DNA of 64,000 nt from Humibacter sp049446075 (GCF_049446075.1 NZ_JBMSEB010000002.1:372001-436000); one strand, 5' to 3'; counted from the stretch's first letter, positions 51,224 through 59,920 are shown. Made by a program: numbers and translations. Notes: generated by a model from the letters alone, not told the origin.

Positions 51224-51610
51224 ATGACCACTTCAACTTCAGGCGCCGTCGCCCGCGCATACATCGAATCCGTAGGAGCCCACGACATCGACGCAGTCGA
51301 CGCCCTCCTCGCCGAAGACCTCGAGTTCCGCTTCGCTTCACGAAGCGCCGACAAGGCAGATCTGCTGGCCGCGCTCCAGCGGCTGCTGCCCGCGCTCGTT
51401 CGCAACGACATCCGGGATGTCTACGAGAACGGCGACCACGCGTGCGTCGTCTACGACTTCGTCACCGACACGGTCGCCGGATCGGTCGCGTGCGTCGAGA
51501 ACGTGCGTGTCTCCGATGGGCGCATCACCGACATCGAGCTCGTGTACGACACCGCGGCGTTCGCGCCCGTCAACGAGGCGCTGAAGGAGCGGGCTGCGAC
51601 ATCCGTGTGA
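51224..51610 (+). CDS. SnoaL/NTF2-like protein
   Basis: 128 residues: GAVARAYIESVGAHDIDAVDALLAEDLEFRFASRSADKADLLAALQRLLPALVRNDIRDVYENGD then strands ending TDIELVYDTAAFAPVNEALKER. Short NTF2-fold protein, possibly a small-molecule isomerase or hydrolase. Divergent from the ArsR regulator, which may control it as well. Confidence 0.83.
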   Translation: MTTSTSGAVARAYIESVGAHDIDAVDALLAEDLEFRFASRSADKADLLAALQRLLPALVRNDIRDVYENGDHACVVYDFVTDTVAGSVACVENVRVSDGRITDIELVYDTAAFAPVNEALKERAATSV

Positions 51611-51669
51611 GCAGCGGCCTCCGCGCGGGCCGCTGCACCGACGCGAGCGGCGGCATCCGCGCGGAGGCC

Positions 51670-52695
51670 TCAGCCGACCGTGCCGAGAAAGTCCATGGTC
51701 GACTCGAAGGCGGATCGCGCCGCCGCGTCGTTCAGATGGAACTGGTACTCGTGCTGCAGCGGCGGATTCTCATCCGCCGGGTAGAAGAGGCTCGTCACCG
51801 GCACGCCGAGACTCTTCAGCTTCGCGGCCATCGGCTTGGACTGCCCGGCAGTGAGCGGGTCTGCGTTGCCGCCGGAGATCCAAGTACGAGGAAAGTCCTT
51901 CGTCACGTGGTCGATCGTCGTCATCGACTCACCGCCTGGGGTGTGGGACCAGTCCTTGGTGCCCAGGTATGACCACAGCGCGATCCTGAACCCCCATCCG
52001 CCGATGCCCGGCGCCTGGGGGATGCCGCGAACATCGTAGATGCCGCAGTCCAGCACGACCGCTGCGAGTTGGTCGGGCGACAGCGCTGGACGGATGTTCA
52101 CCCGCTTCGCGTAGGAAGGGTTCGTCACGAGCACGGCGAGCTGCGCCGAGTACTGAGCCCCCGCCGAGTCGCCGGCGAGCACGATGTGCGTCGGGTCCAC
52201 TCCGAGCTCGTCGGCATGCTCGACGATGTAGGCGAGTGCCGTGTTCAGCTGCTTCAGCGCCGTCGGATATTTCGCCTCGGGTGCCACCGTGTAGTTCAGG
52301 CTGATGCCGGTGTAGCCGCGTGCCGCGATCATCCGCACGTAGGGGTCGACGTCGGACTTGCTGCCGGAGATCCAGGCACCGCCGTGGATCCACACCACCA
52401 TGGTGCGGGGCTGCACCGCGCCCTTCGGGGCGAAGAGGTCGAAGGTGGTGTCAGGCGACCCGCCCGGCTCGTAGGGCACGTTCATCCGTTCGCGAAGCCC
52501 GTCTTTCGGCGCGTACTTCAGCATGGTCTGCACGGTCTGGTGCGCGTTGATCTCGAATGCCGTACGGATCAGGAGCGCGCTCGGCCACGGACTCAGGAAC
52601 GACACGAGCACGCCGAGCGCAAGCACGACGACGACGGATGCCCACATCACGATTCCGCGCCGCCGATACCACGGCACGCGCCTGCGTTCCCCCAC
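51670..52695 (-). CDS. Alpha/beta hydrolase, esterase/lipase (HSL-like), membrane-anchored
   Basis: 341 residues. One N-terminal helix (GIVMWASVVVVLALGVLVSFL) anchors it, with the catalytic part outside or at the membrane. Oxyanion motif HGGAWISG, nucleophile Ser in LAGDSAGAQYSAQ, likely Asp in SGGNADPLT and His in LQHEYQFHLND. Matches the BD-FAE/HSL family that hydrolyses short acyl esters. Downstream of and divergent in spacing from the gab genes: the amine oxidase gene is 81 bases away in the same direction. Confidence 0.9.
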   Translation of the reverse strand: MGERRRVPWYRRRGIVMWASVVVVLALGVLVSFLSPWPSALLIRTAFEINAHQTVQTMLKYAPKDGLRERMNVPYEPGGSPDTTFDLFAPKGAVQPRTMVVWIHGGAWISGSKSDVDPYVRMIAARGYTGISLNYTVAPEAKYPTALKQLNTALAYIVEHADELGVDPTHIVLAGDSAGAQYSAQLAVLVTNPSYAKRVNIRPALSPDQLAAVVLDCGIYDVRGIPQAPGIGGWGFRIALWSYLGTKDWSHTPGGESMTTIDHVTKDFPRTWISGGNADPLTAGQSKPMAAKLKSLGVPVTSLFYPADENPPLQHEYQFHLNDAAARSAFESTMDFLGTVG

Positions 52696-52776
52696 CCTGC
52701 GACCCTATAGGCGAGGCGGCTCGCACCGTCGACGCGACACCTGCGCCGCTACACCTAGCGGCCAGTTGAGCGGCGA

Positions 52777-54129
52777 CTACAGCAGCGCGGCGATGCCCTC
52801 TGCCGTGCGGCGTCCCATGCGGATCGCGCCGTCGACGTGCTGGTATCCGGCTCCTGCCAGGTCGCTGCACGAGAACCAGATCGGGCCCACCGGCTGGCGC
52901 AGGTCCGAGCCGTACCGTTCGAGTCCGCCGAGGTCGAAGCTCGCTGCGTACGCCCCGCGGGTCCACTCCTCGCTGCCCCAGTCGCTCTCGTAGTAGACGG
53001 CGGGCGACAGCGTCTTCTCGCCGTAGTAGTGCGACAGGGACTCGAGGATTCGCCCCTTGCGCTCCTCCGCGCTCAGCGTGAAGACGTCATCGGCCTTGCG
53101 ATCTGAGACGAAACCGACGAGCGTGCCTCTGGCATCCGCGTGATTCGTGTTGTCGTATGCCTCGTGCACGAGCTCGTAGGGGCTGAACGCGGTGCCGCTG
53201 AGGCCGTCCTCGCGCCAGAACGGCGTCTCGTACACGGCGTGCACCTTGATGACGAAACCCATCGAGAGGTGCTGGTGCAACTGCTGCTGTCTGCGCGGCA
53301 AGGGAGGCTCGAAGCTCACACGGCTGATCAGGTGCGGCGGCACGGCGAGCACGGCAAACCTCGCCCGCACTTCGGTGGAATCCGTGACGGCGGTCACGCC
53401 ATCAGCGCCCCAGCACAGAGTGCGCACCGGGTTGCTCAGCAGCACGTCGTCGCCCAGCCGCTCGGCCAGCCGCAGCGGCACCTGCTGGAGCCCGCCGACC
53501 ACTCTCTCGTTCAGGATGATGTCGGCATCCACCAGGTTCGAGAAGCTTCCGGCGGATGCCGCCATCAGCAGCGCCTGCAGCGCCGAGAACGCGTGCGCCG
53601 GCTTGGTCAGCATGGCGCCGGCGATGAAGAGGGCGATGTTGTCGCGCGCCTCCTGGTCGTCGGTCTGTGTCTCGAGCCAGTGCTCGAACGAGATGCGATC
53701 GAGTTCTTCGGCATTCGGATGCTCCCACGGGCGCTCCGGATCCATGCGCTCGACCATCCCGTCGAGCTTCTCGATGAGGGCGACCATGACCTTCTCGGTC
53801 TCCGGCGCGACGGGGAAGATCTCGCCCGTGAACCGGCGCCGCTCGCCGTCGACCCCGACGTAGACGCTGTCCCCGTCGCGGTACCGCTCGTAACGTTCGA
53901 GGCCGAGCTCGGCGAGCGTCTCCTTGAGAGCATCCTGCTCGGGCGACACCCACTGGCCGCCGAGTTCGAGCATGGCGCCGTCGATCTCGTCGGTCCACAG
54001 GCGTCCGCCGACGCGGTCGCGCGCCTCGAGCACCGCAACGCTGTGGCCGGCCTTCTTCAGCTCGTGCGCCGCAGTCAGGCCGGATGCTCCGGCCCCGATG
54101 ACGACAACGTCGCGCTCCATCGCGCTCAT
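52777..54129 (-). CDS. Flavin monoamine oxidase
   Basis: 450 residues from the ATG at 54129, preceded by GAGAAGAGAAG; an in-frame upstream extension to 54240 crosses the REP-like repeats and is rejected. FAD motif DVVVIGAGASGLTAAHELKKAGHSVAVLEARDRVGGR at the N-terminus, WVSPEQDALKETLAELGLE and the C-terminal GYQHVDGAIRMGRRTAEGIAAL, all typical of the FAO/amine oxidase family. Oxidises primary amines (for example putrescine or aromatic amines) to aldehydes. Placed after gabD in the same direction, with a repeat-filled gap, as part of an amine-to-succinate route. Confidence 0.92.
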   Translation of the reverse strand: MSAMERDVVVIGAGASGLTAAHELKKAGHSVAVLEARDRVGGRLWTDEIDGAMLELGGQWVSPEQDALKETLAELGLERYERYRDGDSVYVGVDGERRRFTGEIFPVAPETEKVMVALIEKLDGMVERMDPERPWEHPNAEELDRISFEHWLETQTDDQEARDNIALFIAGAMLTKPAHAFSALQALLMAASAGSFSNLVDADIILNERVVGGLQQVPLRLAERLGDDVLLSNPVRTLCWGADGVTAVTDSTEVRARFAVLAVPPHLISRVSFEPPLPRRQQQLHQHLSMGFVIKVHAVYETPFWREDGLSGTAFSPYELVHEAYDNTNHADARGTLVGFVSDRKADDVFTLSAEERKGRILESLSHYYGEKTLSPAVYYESDWGSEEWTRGAYAASFDLGGLERYGSDLRQPVGPIWFSCSDLAGAGYQHVDGAIRMGRRTAEGIAALL

Positions 54130-54204
54130 ACTCTTCTCTTCTCTCTGAGGGCCATCCGCGGGTTCAGTAGGCGTCGCGGTCGGCGTATCCAAACGCGATT
54201 GCAT

Positions 54205-54317
54205 GGCGTGGTTTCGATACGCGCCTTCGGCGCTACTCAACCGGCGGTGGCGTGGTTTCGATACGCGCCTTCGGCGCTACTCAACCGGCGGTGTGGGGGT
54301 TCGATACGCCGCAACGA
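54205..54317. repeat. Two perfect 44-bp tandem REP-like units plus a degenerate third
   Basis: Copies at 54205-54248 and 54249-54292 are identical: TTTCGATACGCGCC, TTCG and GGCGCTACTCAACCGGCGG. Each forms a hairpin (GCGCC-TTC-GGCGC). A third, degenerate copy begins with TTCGATACGCCGC at 54297. The region sits in the leader of the amine oxidase gene and 3' of gabD. Confidence 0.88.
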
Positions 54318-54325
54318 GCGGGGGG

Positions 54326-55807
54326 TTACGCGAACGGGTCGGGCGTCAGCGTGTACTTCGTGGACAGGTACTCGTGGATGCCCTCGAACCCTCCTTCGCG
54401 CCCAAGCCCCGACTGTTTGACGCCCCCGAAGGGTGCTGCGGCGTTCGACACCACGCCGACGTTGAGGCCCATCATGCCGGTCTGGAGTCGCTCGATCATG
54501 CGCTGTCCGCGTGCGAGGTCTTTGGTGAAGACGTAGCTGACGAGACCGAACTCGGTGTCGTTGGCGATCTTCACCGCCTCGTCCTCGTCACGGAACGGCA
54601 CGATCGCAACGACCGGCCCGAAGATCTCCTCGTGCAGAATCTCGCTGCCCGCGACGACATCCGTCACCACGGTCGGCTCGAAGAATGTTCCCTGACCGTC
54701 GATGGCTGAACCGCCGATGCGCAGGGATGCGCCGCGGTCGACGGCATCCTTCACCAGACCGGATGCCTTCGCCACGGCCTTCTCGTCGATGAGGGGCCCG
54801 ATCGTGACCCCGTCGTCGGTACCGCGACCCACCTTCAGCGCACGCACGCGCTCGGTCACCTTCGCCGCGAACTCGTCGGCGACATCTTGATGCACGATGA
54901 ACCGGTTTGCCGCGGTGCACGCCTCGCCGATGTTGCGGAACTTGGCGAGCATGGCGCCCTCGACCGCCTTGTCGAGATCGGCGTCGTCGAAGATGACGAA
55001 CGGGGCGTTGCCGCCGAGCTCCATCGACGTGCGCAGCACGTTCTCGGATGCCTGCTGCAGCAGCTTTCGCCCGACCGGAGTCGACCCGGTGAACGACAGC
55101 TTGCGCAGCCGCGGGTCGGAGATGATCGGCTCCGACACTGGGCCGGAGGTCGTGGTCGTGATCACGTTGACGACCCCGCCAGGCAGACCTGCGTCTTCGA
55201 GCAGCTTCGCGAAGTACAGAGTGGTGAGCGGCGTGAGCTCGGCAGGCTTCACCACGACGGTGCAACCAGCGGCGAGCGCCGGCGCGATCTTGCGTGTGGC
55301 CATCGCGAGCGGGAAGTTCCACGGCGTGATGAGGTAGCACGGGCCGACCGGGTGCTGCGTCACGATCATGCGGCCGGTGCCCTCGGGGTTGACGCCGTAG
55401 CGGCCCGTGATCCGCACGGCCTCCTCGCCGAACCAGCGCAGGAACTCGCCGCCATAGGTGACCTCGCCGCGCGCCTCCGCGACCGGCTTGCCCATCTCGA
55501 GCGTCATGAGCAGCGCGAAGTCGTCCGCGCGCTCTTGAAGCAGATCGAACGCCTTCCGCAGAATTTCGCCGCGCTTGCGCGGCGCCGTTGCGGCCCAGTC
55601 GTCCGCGGCCTCGACCGCCGCGTCGAGCGCACGTATGCCGTCGGCCGGCGAGGCATCCGCGATCGTCTTCAGCACCGCGCCCGTCGCCGGATCGTGCACC
55701 TTCAGCGCGCCGTCACCGGATGCTCCCGCGCGCTCGCCCTCGACCCACCGGCCGCCGATGTAGAGCTTGTCCGGCACATCGGCCAGCAGTTCTTGTTCGC
55801 TCAGCAT
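54326..55807 (-). CDS. gabD: Succinate-semialdehyde dehydrogenase (GabD)
   Basis: 493 residues with all ALDH landmarks: Asn164 (TPWNFP), Gly-rich cofactor loop FTGSTPVGRKLL, Glu263 (MELGGNAP) and nucleophile Cys297 (NIGEACTAANR). NAD(P)-dependent oxidation of succinate semialdehyde to succinate, the second step of GABA catabolism. Twenty bases downstream of gabT in the same direction, so the two form an operon. Cys297 is followed by Thr, as usual for this group. Confidence 0.94.
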   Translation of the reverse strand: MLSEQELLADVPDKLYIGGRWVEGERAGASGDGALKVHDPATGAVLKTIADASPADGIRALDAAVEAADDWAATAPRKRGEILRKAFDLLQERADDFALLMTLEMGKPVAEARGEVTYGGEFLRWFGEEAVRITGRYGVNPEGTGRMIVTQHPVGPCYLITPWNFPLAMATRKIAPALAAGCTVVVKPAELTPLTTLYFAKLLEDAGLPGGVVNVITTTTSGPVSEPIISDPRLRKLSFTGSTPVGRKLLQQASENVLRTSMELGGNAPFVIFDDADLDKAVEGAMLAKFRNIGEACTAANRFIVHQDVADEFAAKVTERVRALKVGRGTDDGVTIGPLIDEKAVAKASGLVKDAVDRGASLRIGGSAIDGQGTFFEPTVVTDVVAGSEILHEEIFGPVVAIVPFRDEDEAVKIANDTEFGLVSYVFTKDLARGQRMIERLQTGMMGLNVGVVSNAAAPFGGVKQSGLGREGGFEGIHEYLSTKYTLTPDPFA

Positions 55808-55826
55808 GAGATCGCTCCGCTCTTTG

Positions 55827-57203
55827 CTACGCTGCGCATTCCGTCAATGCCTTCCACACGATGTCCAGTCCCTCGTTCAGCAGCGCCTCCGAGATGGCCA
55901 GGGGCGGCAGGAACCGGATCACGTTGCCCCACGTGCCACATGTGAGGAGCACCACGCCCTGGGCGAGCACCTTCGCGTGCACGCGCGAGGTGAGCGCGGC
56001 ATCCGGCTCGCCCGTCTCGGGGTTGACGAGCTCGATCGCCATCATGGCGCCGCGGCCGCGCACGTCGCCGATGCGGGCATCCGACTGCTTCATCTCGGTG
56101 AGCCGGCGCTCGAGGATGCCGCCCAGCTCGCGAGCGCGCCCGGCGAGGTCGTCTTGCTCGTACGTCTCGATGGCCGCGATCGCTGCGGCGCAGGCGATGG
56201 GGTTGCCGCCGTACGTGCCGCCGAGGCCACCCACCTGCGAGGAGTCCATGATGTCTGCGCGCCCGGTGACGGCGGAGAGCGGTAGGCCGCCCGCGATGCC
56301 CTTCGCTGTGGTGATCAGGTCGGGAACGATGCCGAACTGCTCGCTCGCGAACATCGTGCCGGTGCGGGCGAAGCCGGTCTGCACTTCGTCGGCGATGAAC
56401 ACCACGTCGTTGTCGTTCGCCCACTTCTGTAGCGCGGGCAGGAATCCCTCGGCCGGCACGACGAAGCCGCCCTCGCCCTGGATGGGTTCGATGAGGATGG
56501 CCGCGAGGTTCTCGGCGCGCACTTGCGCCTCGATCTGGGAGATGGCGCGGCTCGCGGCATCCGCTCCGCTCAGGCCATCGCGGAACGGGTACGACATGGG
56601 CACCCGGTACACCTCTGGCGCGAACGGGCCGAAGCCGTTCTTGTACGGCATGCTCTTCGCGGTGAGCGCCATGGTGAGGTTGGTGCGCCCGTGATAAGCG
56701 TGGTCGAAGACCACGACGCCCTGCTTCTTCGTGTAGTGCCGCGCGATCTTCACAGCGTTCTCCACGGCTTCCGCTCCGGAGTTGAAGAGCGCGCTGCGCT
56801 TGGGGAAGTCGCCGGGGGTCAGCCGGTTGAGCGCCTCGGCGACCTCCACGTAGGAGTCGTACGGCGAGATCGTGAAACACGTGTGCGTGAACTGCGCCAC
56901 CTGGCGCTGCACCGCCTCCACCACGCGCGGCGCGGAGTTGCCGACGCCCGTCACGGCGATGCCGCTGCCGAGGTCGATGAGCGAGTTGCCGTCCGCGTCG
57001 ACCAGCACACCGCCGCCCGCTGCCACCGTCGCGACGGGAACCGTGTGTCCGACGCCCTTCGCCACGGCTTGCGCCTTGCGCTCGAGCAGGCGGCGGGACT
57101 GCGGTCCCGGTATCTCGGTGACGAGCCGGCGTTCCTGCGGCAGGTCTGGTCCGCCGATGGGCGCGACGGGCGCCGCCCCCGTGGTCGTGTCGACAATGGT
57201 CAT
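55827..57203 (-). CDS. gabT: 4-aminobutyrate aminotransferase (GabT)
   Basis: 458 residues. PLP Lys in DLITTAKGIAGGLPLSAVTG, Asp in VVFIADEVQTGFARTG, phosphate-binding GAEAVENAVKIARHYTK and HAYHGRTNLTMALTAK. Transfers the amino group of GABA to 2-oxoglutarate, giving succinate semialdehyde and glutamate. First gene of gabT-gabD; divergent from a PucR regulator across 140 bases that hold TTGTACAA-type boxes. The gap with gabD is 20 bases. Confidence 0.95.
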   Translation of the reverse strand: MTIVDTTTGAAPVAPIGGPDLPQERRLVTEIPGPQSRRLLERKAQAVAKGVGHTVPVATVAAGGGVLVDADGNSLIDLGSGIAVTGVGNSAPRVVEAVQRQVAQFTHTCFTISPYDSYVEVAEALNRLTPGDFPKRSALFNSGAEAVENAVKIARHYTKKQGVVVFDHAYHGRTNLTMALTAKSMPYKNGFGPFAPEVYRVPMSYPFRDGLSGADAASRAISQIEAQVRAENLAAILIEPIQGEGGFVVPAEGFLPALQKWANDNDVVFIADEVQTGFARTGTMFASEQFGIVPDLITTAKGIAGGLPLSAVTGRADIMDSSQVGGLGGTYGGNPIACAAAIAAIETYEQDDLAGRARELGGILERRLTEMKQSDARIGDVRGRGAMMAIELVNPETGEPDAALTSRVHAKVLAQGVVLLTCGTWGNVIRFLPPLAISEALLNEGLDIVWKALTECAA

Positions 57204-57291
57204 CGTTGTCTCGATTCGTCTCGGGTCGGATGCCGCACCATTCGGTCGGCGCCTTCACGGCAAGGCTAAGACGACCGCACAGCCGAGTGAC

Positions 57292-57338
57292 TGTACACCT
57301 TGTATAATTCGTGGGCGCAGATGGCCAACTTGTACAAT
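57292..57338. promoter_or_regulatory. TTGTACAA boxes between gabT and pucR
   Basis: TGTACA at 57292-57297, CTTGTATAAT at 57299-57308 and CTTGTACAAT at 57329-57338 (with the perfect palindrome TTGTACAA at 57330-57337). The last two are 30 bases apart, about three helical turns. TATAAT at 57303-57308 could be the -10 of pucR. Likely binding sites of the adjacent PucR protein. Confidence 0.65.
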
Positions 57339-57343
57339 GAGCC

Positions 57344-58735
57344 ATGGCCGCACCGACCGTTCGAGTTCTCCTCGCCCGTAGGGACCTGGCGCTGCGACTG
57401 CTCACGCCCGAGGACGCCCTCCCCGACCACGCGCTGGACGCCGAAGTCTCGTGGGTGCACAGCTCCGACCTTGCCGACCCGACGCCGTTCGTGATCCCAG
57501 GCCAGGTGCTGCTCACCACCGGCACGCAGTTCGGCGGCGTTCCTCGAGCCGGCCACTCAGCCCCGAATGCGAGCGACACGGCCGGCACCGACTACGACGG
57601 TTACGTCGAGCATCTGGTGCACGCCCGAATCGCCGGCTTGGGCTTCGGCACAGACGTCGTGCGCACGACGCCGGATGATCTCGTGGCGGCGTGCACCGAC
57701 GCCGGACTTCCGCTCGTCGAGGTGCCATACCGCACGCCGTTCATCGCCGTCGCGAGATACGCGGCCGACCTGGTCGCCGAGCAGGCATACGCACGCAACA
57801 CCTGGGCACTGTCCGCGCAGCGAGCGGTGTCCCTTGCAGCGCTGCACACGGATGGCCTGGCCGTGACGCTCGCCGAGCTCTCCAGGCAGCTGGGGCGTTG
57901 GGTCGCGCTCGTGAACGCCTCTGGATCGGTCGAGCAGGTGTTCCCCGCCCGCGCGCTGACGGCATCCGCGCGGGCGACCGTCGAGGCCGAGGCGGGCAGG
58001 ATGCTCCGCGCCCGCCGCCGCGCAGCATCCACCGTCGCTGAGGCGGGAACGACGGTCTCGCTGCAGACGATCGGTGCGAGCGAGCGCCTGCTCGGCGTGC
58101 TCGCGCACGGCGGCGCGGACGAGGTGGACCAGGCGGCACAGCAGGTGGTGACGAGCGTCGTCGCCCTCGCGGGCTTGGCGCTGGAGCAGGGACGCGCCCT
58201 CCAGGAGTCCCGGTCGGCCATGCGCGACGTACTCCTGAGAGCGTTGCAGGATGCCGCATCCCTCGGCAGCGTCCTGGGCGGCGGGGTCGGCGACGCAGGT
58301 CTGACCGCGGCAGAGCTGGCGACGCTCGAGCGCTCCAGTACGCGTGTCGAGGCATCCGTTCGGCGTGCGGAGGCCGCGGCGATGCCGGGCACCGAGACGA
58401 CGTCGGCAGGCGGTGCCCTTCACGCCACCGACCGTGAGCGGCCACGGCTGCTGCCTCAGTCGGGCGATCCGGATGCCCGGGCACGGGCATCCGCGCTTCT
58501 CGCGCCCCTGGCCGCAGGCGACCCCGCGGGCGTGCTGGCGCGGTCACTCGTGGTGTGGCTCGAGCACAACGGCGTGTACGACTCGGCGGCTCGCGTGCTC
58601 GGCGTGCACAGGCACACGTTGACCGCGCGCATCCGTGCCGCCGAGCAGACACTCGGCCGCGACTTCGGCTCGTTCGCAGATCGCGCCGAAGTGTGGGCGG
58701 CGCTGCGCATCGCCGGCTCGGACCCGCAGACTTGA
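57344..58735 (+). CDS. PucR-family transcriptional regulator (GABA-operon-type)
   Basis: 463 residues. N-terminal PucR sensor (VRVLLARRDLALRLLTPEDALPDH, then VIPGQVLLTTGTQFG, about residues 1-150), a GAF-like middle region, and a C-terminal helix-turn-helix of the HTH_30 type (DPAGVLARSLVVWLEHNGVYDSAARVLGVHRHTLTARIRAAEQTLG). Such proteins, including GabR of Corynebacterineae-type actinobacteria, activate gab genes when GABA or a related ligand binds. Divergent from gabT; its gene overlaps the -35 of the next gene at its stop codon. Confidence 0.92.
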   Translation: MAAPTVRVLLARRDLALRLLTPEDALPDHALDAEVSWVHSSDLADPTPFVIPGQVLLTTGTQFGGVPRAGHSAPNASDTAGTDYDGYVEHLVHARIAGLGFGTDVVRTTPDDLVAACTDAGLPLVEVPYRTPFIAVARYAADLVAEQAYARNTWALSAQRAVSLAALHTDGLAVTLAELSRQLGRWVALVNASGSVEQVFPARALTASARATVEAEAGRMLRARRRAASTVAEAGTTVSLQTIGASERLLGVLAHGGADEVDQAAQQVVTSVVALAGLALEQGRALQESRSAMRDVLLRALQDAASLGSVLGGGVGDAGLTAAELATLERSSTRVEASVRRAEAAAMPGTETTSAGGALHATDRERPRLLPQSGDPDARARASALLAPLAAGDPAGVLARSLVVWLEHNGVYDSAARVLGVHRHTLTARIRAAEQTLGRDFGSFADRAEVWAALRIAGSDPQT

Positions 58736-58762
58736 CCCTGTCCCTCGGGGCAAGGTTTACGT
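58732..58762 (+). promoter_or_regulatory. MerR-type promoter: TTGACC, 19-bp spacer, TTACGT
   Basis: TTGACC (58732-58737) overlaps the stop codon of pucR. After 19 bases comes TTACGT (58757-58762). The spacer carries an imperfect dyad (ACC-TG-CCC and GGG-CA-GGT half sites, 16 of 22 symmetric) at 58735-58756. A long 19-bp spacer with the operator between the -35 and -10 is the hallmark of MerR-activated promoters. The predicted leader is only about 12 bases and holds GGAGG. Confidence 0.7.
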
Positions 58763-58780
58763 TCGGGCTCGGAGGTTGTG

Positions 58781-59782
58781 ATGCGCATAGGCGACGTGGC
58801 TCGGCAAGCTGGTGTGACACCGAAGGCCGTGCGCTACTACGAGCGGCTCGGCCTGCTCGAGCCGCGGCGATCGTCCAATGGATACCGCGAGTACGACGAG
58901 GACGACCTTCGAGCGGTCGTCGAGATCCGAGAGCTGGCCGCGACAGGCATCGGCCCGAAGAAGGCAGCGCCGTTCGTCGAATGCCTGTCGCTCGGCCACG
59001 CTCACGGCGACGACTGCGTGTCGTCACTGACCGCGTACCGCGACGGCATCGCCGAGATCGACCAGATCATCGCCACGCTCCAGGCGCGCCGCGCGCTGCT
59101 CGTCGAGCGCCTCGACGAGGGAGCATCCCGCACGTTCCCTGCGGACACGCGTCCGAACGAGCAATACACCGGCGAGCAACACCTCAGTAGACCCGACCTG
59201 AAAGAGACCGAGATGAGCGACTTCACCACCCTGCCTGAGGACCTGCCCGTTCCGCAGGATGACGGCAGCACCGCACACCTGCCCGGAACCGCGGTGCCCG
59301 CCTTGACCTTGCACTCGACCGACGGCTCAGACATCGACCTTGCCGACCTCCCTGCCGGCCGCACCATCGTTTACCTGTACCCACTCACCGGCCGCCCCGG
59401 CGTCGACCTTCCGGCAGGCTGGGACGCGATACCCGGCGCTCGCGGATGCTCCACCGAGGCCTGCGACTTTCGCGACCACTTCGATGAGTTGACGTCCGCG
59501 GGCGCAACGGCCGTGTTCGGTCTTTCCAGCCAAAACACCGACTATCAGCGCGAGGTGGTCGACCGCCTGAGGCTTCCGTTCACCATGCTTTCGGACGAGA
59601 GCTTCCGACTCGCCGACTCCCTTCGACTGCCGACGTTCGCCGCCGAGGGTCACGACCGGCTCTACACGCGGCTGACGCTCGTGATCAGGGATGGACGCAT
59701 CGAGCACGTCTTCTACCCGATCTTCCCGCCCAACACGCATGCGCAACAGGTGCTCGACTGGCTGCTCGAGAACCCGGCGTGA
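58781..59782 (+). CDS. MerR regulator fused to PrxQ-type peroxiredoxin
   Basis: 333 residues from the ATG at 58781, with GGAGG five bases upstream. Residues 1-70: MerR winged helix (RIGDVARQAGVTPKAVRYYERLGLL). Residues 71-112: a dimerisation helix with Cys68 and Cys79 flanking LSLGHAHGDD. Residues 113-144: a polar linker. Residues 145-333: a thioredoxin-fold peroxiredoxin with Cys223 and Cys228 (RGCSTEACDFRD), the CxxxxC pair of PrxQ/BCP. An in-frame ATG at 59213 with AAAGAGA ahead of it could start a free peroxiredoxin. The gene may be a redox-sensing regulator and peroxidase in one chain. Fusion by stop-codon loss between two neighbouring genes is also possible. Confidence 0.85.
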   Translation: MRIGDVARQAGVTPKAVRYYERLGLLEPRRSSNGYREYDEDDLRAVVEIRELAATGIGPKKAAPFVECLSLGHAHGDDCVSSLTAYRDGIAEIDQIIATLQARRALLVERLDEGASRTFPADTRPNEQYTGEQHLSRPDLKETEMSDFTTLPEDLPVPQDDGSTAHLPGTAVPALTLHSTDGSDIDLADLPAGRTIVYLYPLTGRPGVDLPAGWDAIPGARGCSTEACDFRDHFDELTSAGATAVFGLSSQNTDYQREVVDRLRLPFTMLSDESFRLADSLRLPTFAAEGHDRLYTRLTLVIRDGRIEHVFYPIFPPNTHAQQVLDWLLENPA

Positions 59783-59829
59783 CGGAGGTGCGGAGGGCGT
59801 AGGACGGCCGCGCGGGGCTCGGCGGTATT

Positions 59830-59908
59830 GGCTTCGATACGCGCTGCGCGCTACTCAACCCGCGGTAGTCGCGGTTTCGATACGCGCTGCGCGCTACCCA
59901 ACCCGCGC
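59830..59908. repeat. Two REP-like units downstream of the MerR-Prx gene
   Basis: Two direct copies (about 59830-59866 and 59872-59908) of TTCGATACGCGCTGCGCGCTAC(T/C)CAACCCGCG. Inner GCGCTGCGCGC forms a small hairpin. They lie between the MerR-Prx stop and the GH3 stop, convergent genes. Confidence 0.8.
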
Positions 59909-59920
59909 CAGGCGGGCAGG

